From Lycorma delicatula (taxonomy: Eukaryota; Arthropoda; Insecta; Hemiptera; Fulgoridae): a stretch of DNA of 64,000 nucleotides. Of this stretch, positions 35,421-40,739 are shown piece after piece; positions within the stretch are counted from its first letter, which is position 1, and each line of letters starts with the position of its first letter. Below the pieces are notes generated by a model. It saw only the letters and a program-made list of their open reading frames with translations, did no database searches and was not told the DNA's origin. The stretch covers positions 57,046,201 through 57,110,200 of the forward strand of contig NC_134463.1 of NCBI RefSeq assembly GCF_047948215.1, given 5' to 3'. Made by a program: the position numbers and the translations under genes.

Positions 35421-36526
35421 CTAGAAAAACTGTACATCATGTACACAGTTTGCGTTAAGTGAACATGTTTTATGCTATTTCTCATAAAAGGTATACAGAA
35501 TTTTTTTTTCACTAAAACTCAGTAGCTGGAGAAATTTATCTTGACATATATAAGTGGCTAATGCTTCAATATGAGGAATAACATTAGAACTTCATTTTTG
35601 TACAAGATGTCTCATTGGTATGTAGAACTTCTAAATTATTTAGATAATAATTATTTAGCCTTCCAAGATATTGAATTGGTCATGCAACTAACAAAAAGAT
35701 ACAAACATGGTGTTGACCATCAAGAAATCCAGGCAACACCATTTGATTACTATATGTGTATTTTTTGGGTTCTTTGTTAATTAAATTGTTGAAGGATTTA
35801 TTAATATTTATGTCTTGCCATGAAAACATATCGAGAAGATGGAGATGTGATGAATCTGTGAATACATTTTAGTGCCTTCACTGAGTAAACATAATGAATG
35901 ATAATTTTGATCTCTCATACCTTCAGCCTCAGCCATTCAAAATCTTTATTTTCTGTTGTACACAACGCCTGTGCAAAAGGTTATGCAACTTTCTATCAAA
36001 TGTTGTTTGGTACTGTTTATAAAATTTAATTTTTTTTATATAAAACCTAATAGTTCTTTATAAAAATGGTAACAAAAATGTTTAGAATAGTCTAATTTTA
36101 AAAAAATATTTATCACCCAAAGGATTATTTTACTCTCAATTTGAAGTAGTTAGAATATAATGTTTATTTTCCTTGTTATATTTTCAAAACTATATTGCAA
36201 GAGAAAAGCAGTTTGTTTATACAAATCAGGTTATATTTTTTGTCAGGCAATTTTCCTTAAAATTACCACTGGTTATTCACTAATTTATGTAATGTAGTAA
36301 CTGTGATGAGGTACCTCAACTGAAACACCTGCCAATCCTGCAAATGCTGTACTTAATGGAACAAGTGCAATTCCTACAGATATTCCAGCAATAATATCAT
36401 ACAAACAATTAATTGATGTAAAGTATTCTCTAGAAGTCACTTCCAATATTGGAAAAAACTTCACAAAAAATCTTTTGCATTTACCAGTATGATTTTCTTC
36501 TGTGTCATGTTGATCATTGTCTTCCA
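1882..36526 (-). CDS. SLC26/SulP anion transporter gene A, six exons, 3' end outside window
   Basis: Six exons splice in a consistent frame: 36526-36315, 33392-33197, 17468-17245, 9723-9576, 5995-5831, 2043-1882 (1107 nt, about 369 codons). Together they give the membrane core of an SLC26/SulP anion transporter, which moves sulfate, chloride, bicarbonate or similar anions across a membrane; the closest resemblance I can recall is SLC26A11. In order I see the first transmembrane motif (DIIAGISVGIALVPL), the IFGTVKEVFIGP segment, the FISLPVAAGF segment, an extracellular MPALPPF loop, and the SQEFFAISLSNILGG and MPVTG segments. All donors start with GT and all acceptors end in AG. The C-terminal STAS domain and stop codon would lie left of base 1. 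Introns range from 2.8 to 15.7 kb and carry most of the window's transposons. Several usual anion-site residues are changed (see findings). No promoter is recognisable. Confidence 0.9.
2310..3035 (+). pseudogene. mariner transposase remnant (irritans-like), truncated
   Basis: Starts ATGAGCGATACTAATTATGA and encodes GENATETFSKLKRAYGDDV, an in-frame stop, then VYRWFKAFSDGRESVADDPR, SGRP, the second helix-turn-helix part (RLTVRLIPEQLNLNHTTVHQ), a frameshift, KNLTVEQKNNRMEVCCDLL and ITGDESWIFEF, which carries the first catalytic Asp. After about 2990 (VYKxIRERL) homology fades, so the HDN and third-Asp blocks are missing. It is inactive and lies in an SLC26 gene A intron. An upstream CTGGCAACACTG tract may belong to its 5' untranslated end, but terminal repeats were not resolved. 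Confidence 0.82.
3579..3628. repeat. (TA)n microsatellite
   Basis: About 25 uninterrupted TA dinucleotides inside the SLC26 gene A intron. Confidence 0.95.
3989..4036. repeat. Perfect 19-bp hairpin
   Basis: ACTCATCATTGAAAATTGA at 3989-4007 is exactly complementary to 4018-4036 across a 10-nt loop. No transposon ends were recognised around it. Confidence 0.9.
5831..5995 (-). CDS. SLC26 gene A, fifth visible exon
   Basis: Acceptor TTTTTTTCAG|GCACAG and donor TCTTATA|GTTAGT. 165 nt. It encodes GTVKGGFRMPALPPF, TSIDNTTYNFKEM and LIAVPLVSALATISLAKSY. It matches the family pattern TGTVPxGLPPFSxPPF ... PLxALLESIAIAKAF closely in order and spacing. NNT is a possible N-glycosylation site if the loop is extracellular (inference). 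Confidence 0.9.
5996..9575. other. SLC26 gene A intron, no gene recognised
   Basis: AT-rich intron. The short overlapping ORFs near 7038-7280 show no family motif and no codon pattern unlike the surrounding sequence. No transposon or RNA gene recognised. Confidence 0.55.
9576..9723 (-). CDS. SLC26 gene A, fourth visible exon
   Basis: Acceptor GTTATAG|ATACTA and donor GTAG|GTAAGC. 148 nt, phase 0 in and phase 1 out. It encodes a basic, Cys-containing linker (RIKYTCVEKTLKLIS), then SSNAIIILSTTAATGLMDKY and QPFIVVG. This corresponds to the SLC26 segment ...RNALIVxxxxxxA... followed by the start of the TGTVPxGLPP loop, supplied by the next exon. Confidence 0.88.
10700..11420 (+). pseudogene. Penelope-like element C-terminal fragment (GIY-YIG endonuclease)
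   Basis: Frameshifted pieces read NMINRAIKYINYKQELYNEI, NSIKNISIKNGY and SLIDNI (the region between reverse transcriptase and endonuclease), then SSGIYKIM and, after a shift, CKKI, TGKTNRFFKDRFNKYF and SSVADHLIS. The GIY start, the GKT following the YIG position and the downstream Arg pattern fit a Penelope-type GIY-YIG domain. Stops and shifts show a dead copy. A similar domain, better kept, lies on the minus strand near 34.7-35.06 kb. Confidence 0.65.
11740..12360 (-). pseudogene. Possible non-LTR retrotransposon C-terminal fragment
   Basis: Read on the minus strand near 11880-11740, shifted frames give QRRRR, PVNQWLDGVVEGMRKRGF and TGDKWEDKQKYQ, resembling the GRPRKRWxDxVxEDLxxRG tail of arthropod endonuclease/reverse-transcriptase elements. 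The composition (C/T-rich on the plus strand) differs from the flanks and continues to about 12360, but no palm motif was found. Confidence 0.4.
12600..13205. other. SLC26 gene A intron, unassigned
   Basis: Moderately complex intron sequence (for example 12830-12930) with no ORF or family motif that I recognise. Confidence 0.4.
13208..13330 (-). mobile_element. tRNA-derived SINE, minus strand
   Basis: On the minus strand, TGGCTGAGTAGGTAG resembles a Pol III A box (about 13306-13320) and GTTTGAATCCCAG a B box (about 13257-13272), followed by a short body GACATGGCC...ATACACTACC. The tail resembles the plus-strand SINE at 14.5 kb. Confidence 0.65.
13427..13560 (+). mobile_element. Decayed tRNA-derived SINE fragment
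   Basis: A degenerate B box (GGTGCAATCCCAGTC) is followed by GGCATTTTTCATACAC, close to the body start of the SINE at 14.5 kb. The A box is not convincing. Confidence 0.35.
14508..14670 (+). mobile_element. tRNA-derived SINE
   Basis: A-box-like TGGCAGAGTGGTTAGC at 14524-14539 and B box GGGTTTGAATCCC at 14567-14579, spaced as in a tRNA, followed by a body with CATTTTTTCATACGCTGCAA. There is no matching 3' acceptor stem, so it is a retroposon rather than a tRNA gene. Confidence 0.7.
15080..15345 (+). mobile_element. SINE family 2, copy 1
   Basis: A B-box-like GTTCAAGTCCTAG near 15121 leads into a body (GGATTTGAATACTAGATC, AATTAACCACACATCTCAG, GTACAAGACTACAC, CATCCATTCTCTGAAG) and an A-rich tail. 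The same body occurs inverted at 20721-20955, which shows a dispersed family. Confidence 0.72.
15346..15995. other. Intron sequence, no gene recognised
   Basis: A-rich intron without coding motifs. Confidence 0.5.
15999..16444. repeat. Direct repeat pair (about 130 bp each)
   Basis: The block 15999-16127 recurs at 16310-16444, both starting AAATTACAATGAAATTGTAAAC and ending GATATCAAAAAA, with about 180 bp between. It looks like a local duplication or two copies of a small element. Confidence 0.75.
16490..17005 (+). pseudogene. Tc1-like transposase remnant
   Basis: Frameshifted pieces in series match Tc1-family transposases: RKASQYRIAH, PKLSAVDLN, ELAISGINLHVTTVKKQM, GWKAHQPAKKQLLTPAMCK and EEWENVMF, then YVRKVSDEN. 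These cover the linker between the paired-like DNA-binding domain and the first catalytic Asp. The catalytic blocks are eroded or missing. It lies in an SLC26 gene A intron. Confidence 0.65.
17245..17468 (-). CDS. SLC26 gene A, third visible exon
   Basis: Acceptor GTTAACAG|AA and donor TTGTTT|GTAAGT. It encodes YVVNFISLPVAAGFINGAS, then TPGLIGLPPTRG and a helix ending ILTVLF. It matches the SLC26 segment FISxPVxxGFxNAAA...QLKGLLGL. Phase 1 in and phase 0 out join correctly to both neighbouring exons. The exon is 224 nt; its counterpart in gene B is 221 nt. Confidence 0.92.
17627..17996. other. Unexplained stretch open on both strands
   Basis: A 94-codon minus-strand frame (17627-17911) and a 114-codon plus-strand frame (17652-17996) overlap. 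I recognise neither protein. Being open on both strands is unusual in AT-rich DNA, but no splice or family evidence supports a gene. Confidence 0.25.
18010..18626 (+). repeat. Dispersed repeat X, copy 1 (left part)
   Basis: Shares long blocks with 23780-24140 in the same orientation: a TTCACCGGTGCTA-like start, CACCTTAAATTAAGGAAA, GACAATGGTTACATGTGAAA, CATCCCTTGC...GTAAGGGTTGG and ATATCAAAAATTGTTTCAG. The DD41D mariner interrupts its right side, and similar sequence appears to resume at 19968. It is non-coding or too decayed to read. Confidence 0.65.
18627..19965 (+). mobile_element. DD41D (rosa-like) mariner element with both terminal repeats, inactivated
   Basis: Terminal inverted repeats CAGGTGATTTAAAGAAACGG (left) and CAGAGTGATTCAAAGAAACG (right end read inward) are flanked by TA on both sides: a 1339-bp element. 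The transposase starts near 18748 (QRAFAIKAFYKNNDSVEGAR). The catalytic blocks are WMSDEAHFHLSGFINKQNFR, WFQQDGATSHTA and SPDLSACDYFLWG. I count 41 residues between the second and third Asp, which fits the DD41D (rosa/visitor-type) lineage rather than DD34D mariners. A frame change around 19075-19140 and a stop near 19384 break the reading frame, so this copy cannot make a full transposase. The near-perfect ends suggest a fairly young insertion, possibly mobilisable in trans (inference). Confidence 0.85.
19966..20720. other. Right part of dispersed repeat X, then unassigned intron
   Basis: 19968-20230 is less AT-rich (TTTGAGCTGACGGTGTTTTT, CGAAATTTTCCGGAAGTCG) and looks like the continuation of the repeat broken by the mariner. 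After 20230 the sequence is ordinary AT-rich intron. Confidence 0.45.
20721..20955 (-). mobile_element. SINE family 2, copy 2 (inverted)
   Basis: The minus-strand reading GGTTCAAATCCTAGC (B box) followed by GGATTTGAATACTAGAT, TTAACCACACATCTCAG and GTACAAGACTGCAC matches the SINE at 15080-15345. It directly abuts the R1-clade element. Confidence 0.72.
20970..22910 (+). pseudogene. R1-clade non-LTR retrotransposon, 5'-truncated and broken
   Basis: Markedly GC-richer than its surroundings. In order: FPTPWKMARVVLLPKG (start of the reverse-transcriptase region), LANRLQEELENWG, SLVVFLNVANAFNAVRWESI, QGSVLGPILWNVVYDDLL and FVAYADDLTVVV with the catalytic YADD. Then KTEIVAMTRR, RMLASTVVSMILHAAPVWWE, a thumb-like segment (AGMLPLDLLAKERRDR), and a shifted CHYC...VEHTFFVCPRW zinc knuckle typical of the R1 group. 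Stops and frameshifts are present; ORF1 and the endonuclease are absent. The 22490-22910 region would be its 3' end. It lies outside rDNA, within an SLC26 gene A intron. Confidence 0.8.
22925..23025 (-). mobile_element. tRNA-derived SINE or tRNA-like retroposon, minus strand
   Basis: Minus strand: CGCAGGTTGGTCTAACGGTT (A-box part near 23000-23018) and AAGGTTCAAATCC (B box near 22942-22954), then a T-rich tail. It carries TTTCGAAGTCGAG where an anticodon arm would be, but no intact acceptor stem. Confidence 0.6.
23030..23135 (+). pseudogene. C-terminal scrap of a Tc1/mariner-type transposase
   Basis: Reads LQDLQDRIVTAVNSITRDQL then a TrpAspGlnLeu block, matching the conserved C-terminal tail of DD41D-type transposases in insects. 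Only about 35 codons remain. Confidence 0.5.
23150..23620. repeat. Unclassified interspersed repeat
   Basis: Begins near TTGTACGAAGTAAAGGAAG and contains GCATAACTCAAAAACGATTA, TTTAGGGCTGTTGTAACATC and AGCCCTCATTGAGAGCTTTT. Composition and phrasing resemble widespread non-coding insect repeats. Only one copy is in this window, so the call rests on resemblance. Confidence 0.45.
23780..24140 (+). repeat. Dispersed repeat X, copy 2
   Basis: Same block order and orientation as 18010-18460 (ACAATGGTTACATGTGAAAA, CATCCCTTGCTGTAAGGGTT, ATATCAAAAATTGTTTCAG, CCAGTGGTTGGTTATATCAA). It directly abuts the broken ORF on the minus strand at 24129, so the repeat may be part of the same multi-copy element. 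Confidence 0.65.
24129..25390 (-). pseudogene. Broken copy of a multi-copy arthropod ORF of unknown function
   Basis: Minus-strand pieces in order: TPLVKTAYQHYFGTKVLDKD with Cys-rich context (about 25300), MAFATPMAWRKP with NCYFC (25163-24972), SQYRHYHTDLLSFFEK and YKVNGLMKCLNLNHDP (24938-24735), then WDSRDRKSHYIQADWPVRN and PKDVLLPPLHIKVGLMRHF and VGPQIRQL (24488-24129). I recognise this as a protein found in many copies in arthropod genomes without an assigned function, probably carried by a transposon. The Cys pairs suggest zinc binding (inference). Stops and shifts separate the pieces, so this copy is dead. Confidence 0.6.
25925..26500 (-). pseudogene. 3' end of an endonuclease/reverse-transcriptase LINE, copy 1
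   Basis: Minus-strand pieces include YLGSRITKDG, CQIAQAKRAFSQKYNLL, the EKKRLEAFEM-like block, and the tail ending at the A-run (T-run on plus at 25918-25931). It is the inverse of the better-kept copy at 39223-39632 and shares the same 3' terminus (AATGACTGAAGACAAAA). It is 5'-truncated, as usual for LINEs. Confidence 0.7.
26510..27085. other. Intron sequence, no gene recognised
   Basis: No coding motif or repeat family recognised. Confidence 0.45.
27087..31602 (+). mobile_element. pogo/jerky-like DNA transposon, decayed, with nested mariner
   Basis: The ends carry a 14-bp inverted repeat with one mismatch: CAGTTACTGACCAC at 27087-27100 and its complement at 31589-31602. Inside, on the plus strand: MPKKYIIDHLANKV and ETERKYNLPHAVMMDKLKEK (psq/CENP-B-type DNA-binding part, about 27690-27860); EEELLHPWLRPMAKHEI (from 29303); KPEALGIARSLVIERAI; SRIINGDxSEFQTNHNI; KGFKDLYEVQGSKKECI; VMVTFDATGNMAPSCIVFPW; a PADALF block; and QAVTKDILQKRFEKCGIYLF (30190-30250). 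A C-terminal DDYALIEFKFEAGDNKGYYV piece lies at 31281-31340. Many stops and shifts. TTTGCAG at 29296-29302 looks like an intron acceptor. Removing the mariner (27907-29235) leaves an element of about 3.2 kb. A TA target duplication at the outer ends is not evident. Confidence 0.65.
27907..29235 (-). mobile_element. mariner element (DD34D), almost intact, one frameshift
   Basis: The 1329-bp element is bounded by TA on both sides and by inverted ends beginning CGAGGTGCGACAA (left) and CGAGGTGAGACAA (right end read inward). The minus-strand frame from 29027 encodes an HTH region (YGKLQKAFGEEVMSRAQVFR, WHKIFNEGRTNVEDEDRSGR), KMVPKNFTQQRETRK, GDEGLFF (usually GDESWFF), MSKSKVKCMLVCFFDS, HHDNAPSHTA and YSPDIAPCDFF. 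I count 34 residues between the last two catalytic Asp residues. A length change in the T-run near 28180 shifts the frame just after CDFF; the normal C-terminus (MAVKRHHFQTTQDVQKALTG to the NTKHD end) is kept in another frame down to 27974. It sits inside the pogo-like element. Confidence 0.9.
32130..32885 (+). pseudogene. mariner transposase remnant (mauritiana/SETMAR-type)
   Basis: Strongly decayed but collinear pieces: TQAAKKIFDVYGHYAAS, SWFKHFQ, ELNIDHKTVLKHLKKAG, NEFPCQIIAKM, LGLTPRKVMGIQWHRKEIVH, SNLFCQQLKRF, and IVHYNSARPHTILLTHQTII with FGWEILMDPLYSLDIAP. The second catalytic Asp (HDN) has become Tyr (HYN). It ends beside a (TA)n tract at 32880-32904. A third mariner lineage distinct from those at 18.6 and 27.9 kb. 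Confidence 0.7.
33197..33392 (-). CDS. SLC26 gene A, second visible exon (TM2-TM3 region)
   Basis: Acceptor TTTACAG|AATGG and donor TTAG|GTAAGT. The 196 nt encode NGLRTTLIGLTVYAIFG, then TVKEVFIGPAAF and a hydrophobic helix ending in TRLG. It aligns with the family pattern QYGLYSAF...GTSRDVTLGPTA. It starts in phase 0 and ends in phase 1, exactly like the second exon of gene B, which is also 196 nt. Confidence 0.92.
34268..34291 (-). ncRNA. Hammerhead-like ribozyme core in the Penelope-like arm
   Basis: Minus strand: CTGATGA (34291-34285), a possible 4-bp stem II (GCAG with CTGT, including a G-U pair, around a GATC loop), then GAAA (34271-34268). Penelope-like elements are known to carry hammerheads in their terminal repeats. 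I could not identify stems I and III or the cleavage site with confidence. The copy in the right arm (about 35225-35255) has lost the GAAA, reading TTAAAG. Confidence 0.35.
34630..35057 (-). pseudogene. GIY-YIG endonuclease domain of the Penelope-like element
   Basis: The frame from 35057 reads MENITNIYDKSNFKPAY, HIKKFLKSNNHTDSYNTC, then the GIY-YIG core as IYKIKWNDCDHIY...IGKT. The YIG strand contains an extra HIYIYI made by the TA repeat at about 34876-34908. A stop follows LLDS, after which the domain continues in another frame (LEHIRNCKNGKLGSSNVADH). The first Gly-Ile of GIY reads Arg-Ile here, so the copy is likely inactive. Confidence 0.65.
35354..35418. repeat. (TA)n microsatellite inside the Penelope arm
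   Basis: About 32 TA units in the right inverted arm; the left arm has only a short TA tract at the same place, so it expanded after the arms formed. Confidence 0.9.
35489..36314. other. SLC26 gene A intron, no gene recognised
   Basis: AT-rich sequence. The 69-codon frame at 35571-35780 shows no family motif. Confidence 0.45.
36315..36526 (-). CDS. SLC26 gene A, first visible coding exon (N-terminus and TM1)
   Basis: Acceptor GTGCAG precedes TGGAAGAC; the donor is GAG|GTACCT. It encodes about 70 residues: an acidic, hydrophilic cytosolic N-terminus (EDNDQHDTEENHTGK), a basic KRFF stretch, then YDIIAGISVGIALVPLSTA, the SLC26 TM1 signature. The exon opens with 2 nt of a split codon, xTG; if x is A this is the initiator ATG, but a further upstream coding exon cannot be excluded. 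The usual Gln after the TM1 proline (PQ) is Leu here. Confidence 0.9.
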
Positions 36527-39220
36527 CTGCACATAAAAAAATGAATGTTTAAAATTATTATGAAATTAAAAACTTTACACAGTTAATACCAGTTAGTAAA
36601 ATTTAATAAAAAAAAAAACTACAGTAAATGTGCAAATTTATGATACTTAATTGACAGTTATCAGAATGATAAAAGAAATAAAAATTACCAAATGATCTCC
36701 AATTAATAAAACACTACAATTTATTTTTTTAAAAATCAACCATAATGGCAGTCCATTTAAAGCTATTATTTTATTTTTAACTGAATTTTAATGTCCATGA
36801 TAAGAGTGTGTAGTCTTTAGTCTCTCTGTATGTAGCTGTTTACATCATGTGGCCACGTATTCTCATCATGTTTGATGTAGATAATATCACATGGTGTATA
36901 AGGATATACACATTTTTTATATGATAGTTCTAAAGGTTATTGATGTTTTGTGTAAAATGATTCTACTTTTAACAGAATTAAAAAAGGAGAAGGTTTCCAA
37001 TTTAATTCATATTGTATTTTTTAATGTGTATTCAAACAATAATCTCAAAAAAAGGGTACAGATTTCTTTTTTAGTTTGCAATGAGATTGCTCTGGAATTA
37101 AGTTTTTTCATAACATTCATTTTTTTCCAGATAACCTTTATTAGAAGACCTCTTAAAAAAATTACATAAATTATTTATGTTTTTGTTTACATAAATAATT
37201 AAAGATATTTTTTTTTAGTCATCACTGCTTAGCATTGTATTGTTATAGTGCCTAATGTCCTGTTCCTAATGCCTGTGTTCTGTGTCTAATGTTCAAAATA
37301 TTTTCAACTGTATTTCAGAAAGTTGTTAAAAAAATTCATTCTCTTACATTTCAGACAGCTTTAGCTCATGCTAGATAGAAATCTATAATATTCTTCAGCA
37401 TCCTTTTTATTTTTATTAAAACATAGATTTCTCTTGTTTTTGTGTTACTTGAATGTAAAATTTGGTTTACACCTATCCATATTTTAGTTAACAAAACTTT
37501 ATAATTATTTTAAAATAAAAATAGAAAAATAAGTGTTATTCCATGTATAAACACCTACAGTGGGTTGTTTGACTATTTTTGATATTTTTACAATAATTTC
37601 TAGCATCCTTCAGAAGGGTATAAACATAAATAAAAAGGATTATCCATCAATGTTTTATACTAATATTTATTTGCAGCAGTGTTTATCTGCATAATGAAAA
37701 TTATCATTTGTAAGAATTTTTGTGGTATTGTAATAAAATGTTGAAGATGTTTTCATAATGAAGATATTTCAGGCTTTCAGAAAAAAACTATTTGAAGTAA
37801 CAGAATGATAGAGTATACAGTAATTTAATTAGGTTATATTCAGCTGACTTGATTAGCAGAATTGTCATTTTCACTTATACTTATAAATCAGATACGGCTT
37901 AAAATCATGAGCTGGTTTTTTTCTTAACAAGTATAGATAGATAACTTTTAAAACAAAGAGAATTTTTATGTATTATGAATTTTTAACCCCTTCCTGGTTA
38001 TTTAGTGGCATGGTTTTAAATAACAAGTGATTTCAAGGTAAAATAACATTGAAAAATTAAATAGTTTTCTGTAAACTTGAATCCTGTTGATGGTGTATGT
38101 TTCATTTTGTGGTTCACAGCAAACAAATTATGAGGGCTCAATTCTGATGTGTACATCTTTCCTGTTAGCTTTGAACAGAGTTTATGTTTACTAATAAAAT
38201 TAACATAAAACACTAAAAAAATTATAACCCAATAGATAGAAATGAAACTTTTGCTAAGAAATAAGAAAAATCAGCTTGGAGTTTTAAATCTAGCCGATTT
38301 ATAAATATGAAAATAATTTTACTATTTGAAGTAGTTGGATTTAAGTCCATTTTAATCCCTGTGTATATATTTCAACTATGTTTAAGGAAATCGTTTAATC
38401 TCTTCTTTAAATATAAAAGATCAAAATTTAAGAACCTTCAATACTAATAGCTAGATTATTTACTGAAACAGTTTGCAAACACTTGTTTTCACCCATTGGT
38501 GCAAATAAAAATAAACCTAAACCTAAAATCATGTAAATAGATATTTTTGATTATGGTTAGTTTGTTTTGAAGTATGTTAGAGAATACCTTTGTATTTATA
38601 ACTAACTATATTTCTATGGTAAATATGCAAAATGGTCAAGCTGTCTACTTTATCATTATACTGATATAATGCATCGTGGCTATACTCGTATATCTTGATT
38701 GAACAACACTGAAGAGCTTCAGAGCTTTTCAAATCCTTTACATTGTAATATTGTGTCTTGTTTCTAGTAGATTCAGTTGAGCAGGCTTTTGACAGGTCAT
38801 TTATTACTGGATTTATCTGACAGATTTTAAGTCAACAGTATGTTTGACATTGTGCTAATTTAGTTTTATTGCTGTTTTCTTTGTTTTATAGATATAAGCT
38901 GAATTACAATGAAGAACTTACCTTTGTAACAGCAATATTTTTTAAAAAATCTGTTCCTGATTCATTAAACTTTCACATAAACTAACAGATATAAATTTAA
39001 TTGAGTTAGAGTCTTAATTCATTCAACAGAATGAGGATCCAGAGAGTTACTGGCTGCTATTAGAGAATGGCTGAGCAGCAAGTTGATGTGAACTGCATAA
39101 TCCTTTGAAAGTTAATAAATTTCTTAAGTTAGTAAATTACTTATTTAATAAGTAGAATTTCTTCAAAAAGTTGCTTATTAACTTATTAAAACATATTAAA
39201 ATTCCTGTGTATTCCAGTTT
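36527..39220. other. Region upstream of SLC26 gene A, no gene recognised
   Basis: This interval should contain the 5' exon(s) and promoter of gene A, but neither a first exon nor a promoter is recognisable by eye. No transposon coding motif seen. Confidence 0.45.
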
Positions 39221-39222
39221 TA

Positions 39223-39632
39223 TTCCAGCCCAAGTGAAACTTGGGCAATCGGAGTATCTGAGAAGAAAAGATTAGAAGCTTTTGAAATGTGGTGCTATAG
39301 GAGAATGTTAAAAATCAGATGGGTGGATAAAGTGACAAATGAAGAGGTATTGCGGCAAATAGATGAAGAAAGAAGCATTTGGAAAAATATAGTTAAAAGA
39401 AGAGACAGACTTATATGCCACATACTAAGGCATCCTGGAATAGTCGCTTTAATATTGGAAGGACAGGTAGAAGGAAAAAATTGTGTAGGCAGGCCACGCT
39501 TGGAATATGTAAAACAAATTGTTAGGGATGTAGGATGTAAAGGGTATACTGAAATGAAACGACTAGCACTAGATAGAGAATCTTGGAGAGCTGCATCAAA
39601 CCAGTCAAATGACTGAAGACAAAAAAAAAAAT
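39223..39632 (+). pseudogene. 3' end of an endonuclease/reverse-transcriptase LINE, copy 2
   Basis: Reads EKKRLEAFEMWCYRRMLKIR, WVDKVTNEEVLRQIDEERSI, RRDRLICHILRHPG, CVGRPRLEYVKQIVRD and ESWRAASNQSND, then a stop, TGAAGAC and an A-run (39622-39632). This is the conserved C-terminus of an arthropod LINE often annotated as craniofacial development protein 2-like. The upstream parts are missing (5' truncation). It has the opposite orientation to the copy at 25.9 kb. Confidence 0.8.
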
Positions 39633-40739
39633 ATTCCAGTTTTAGGATTAACATTTTTTTCAAAATTTTTAATTAATCAAATTACTTATAAATAGGCTGT
39701 TTATTTGTGGAGTAATTATTCAGATGATGGCTGAGGTTCTAGGAATCTCCAGTAATAGTACAAGTAACCTGAAATACTCAATTCAACTCATGGTTCAGCA
39801 TTTTGTAATACCTTTTCAAATAGTTTTCCTTTTGAAAGGTGATAACTGCCAGGCACAGTACTAGAAGTTTAAAGAAACATCTTGGAGTAAGTGAACTGGG
39901 ATGACATCCTCTGCTTGCTCTGTGAAGTCATCTGCAATATTTTTTTTTTAGCTGAAGAGTACTCTATCCTTTGGTTTGAATTCCTTTTTATCTAAGACTA
40001 TCTTATCTTAATCTTGTCGGTCACTTCTTGCTAGAAATTTAGCATTCAAAGCAATAAGCAGAATTAGGTTCGTGAGTATACAAAAGTTCAAGTTCAATTA
40101 ATCGTATCATTAAAAATTCCATAAAATTATTTTCCACTCATTCTTAACCTCAAATATAAGTTTGAAGTTAGCTTTAATTGATGTAATTTCTTTTTAACTC
40201 AAGTTTACTGTGTGGATGCACAAGCTTAACTTGTAGTTTAGTTGTAATTTCAACTATCTGTAAAATTATACTATTCCATGGCATTGCAGAATTATTAATT
40301 TTAATAAACTTTCTTTTTTAAGTACCATTACCATTAACAGTCACTGGCTATCACTGAATACCATATTTATTATCATAATTTTTATTGACAGTTTCTTGGA
40401 AATAAGCATTTTAGATATCGCAAAAAATTATCTTAAGTTTTTAAGCATTTAAGCTCTTTTCAACCAATCCCATGTCTTCCAAGAATTTTTCCTGTAATGT
40501 GAATTATAAAACGTTATAAATATTAGACTGTCATTTGAGTCCAAATGCAAGTGGTTGTGCATCTTTATAGCCATTACATATGTAGATATTCTACTAATTC
40601 ATATAAAAGATAACATATATTCTTAATGACGATTTAAACATTTAAAATACATAAATCCACAAAAATAATTACATCTATACACTAAGTGAACAGATACAGT
40701 TCAAGTCTAAAACACCCTATAAGCAACATGAAGTTATGT

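Larger units (their letters stand above)
34068..35488 (-). mobile_element. Penelope-like element with long inverted arms
   Basis: The outer arms are inverted copies: 34068-34346 and 35173-35488 (shared blocks include AGAAATAGCATAAAACATGT, CACTTAACGCAAACTGTGTA and, inside, CATATCAAAACATAACA). The right arm is longer because of a (TA)n tract at 35354-35418. Between them, on the minus strand, lies a GIY-YIG endonuclease domain: CRIYKIKWNDCDHIYI, an in-frame TA-repeat insertion, GKTNTSLLDS, then NGKLGSSNVADHLINNKPS and SDIQTNLEIVEIM. This is the Penelope C-terminal domain. No reverse transcriptase is left, so the copy is a truncated remnant. The left arm carries a hammerhead-like core. It lies in an SLC26 gene A intron. 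Confidence 0.65.

Noticed and set aside
36891..37169. 92-codon plus-strand ORF upstream of gene A
   Set aside because: Ile/Phe/Lys-rich chance frame in AT-rich DNA; no motif, splice or start context support.
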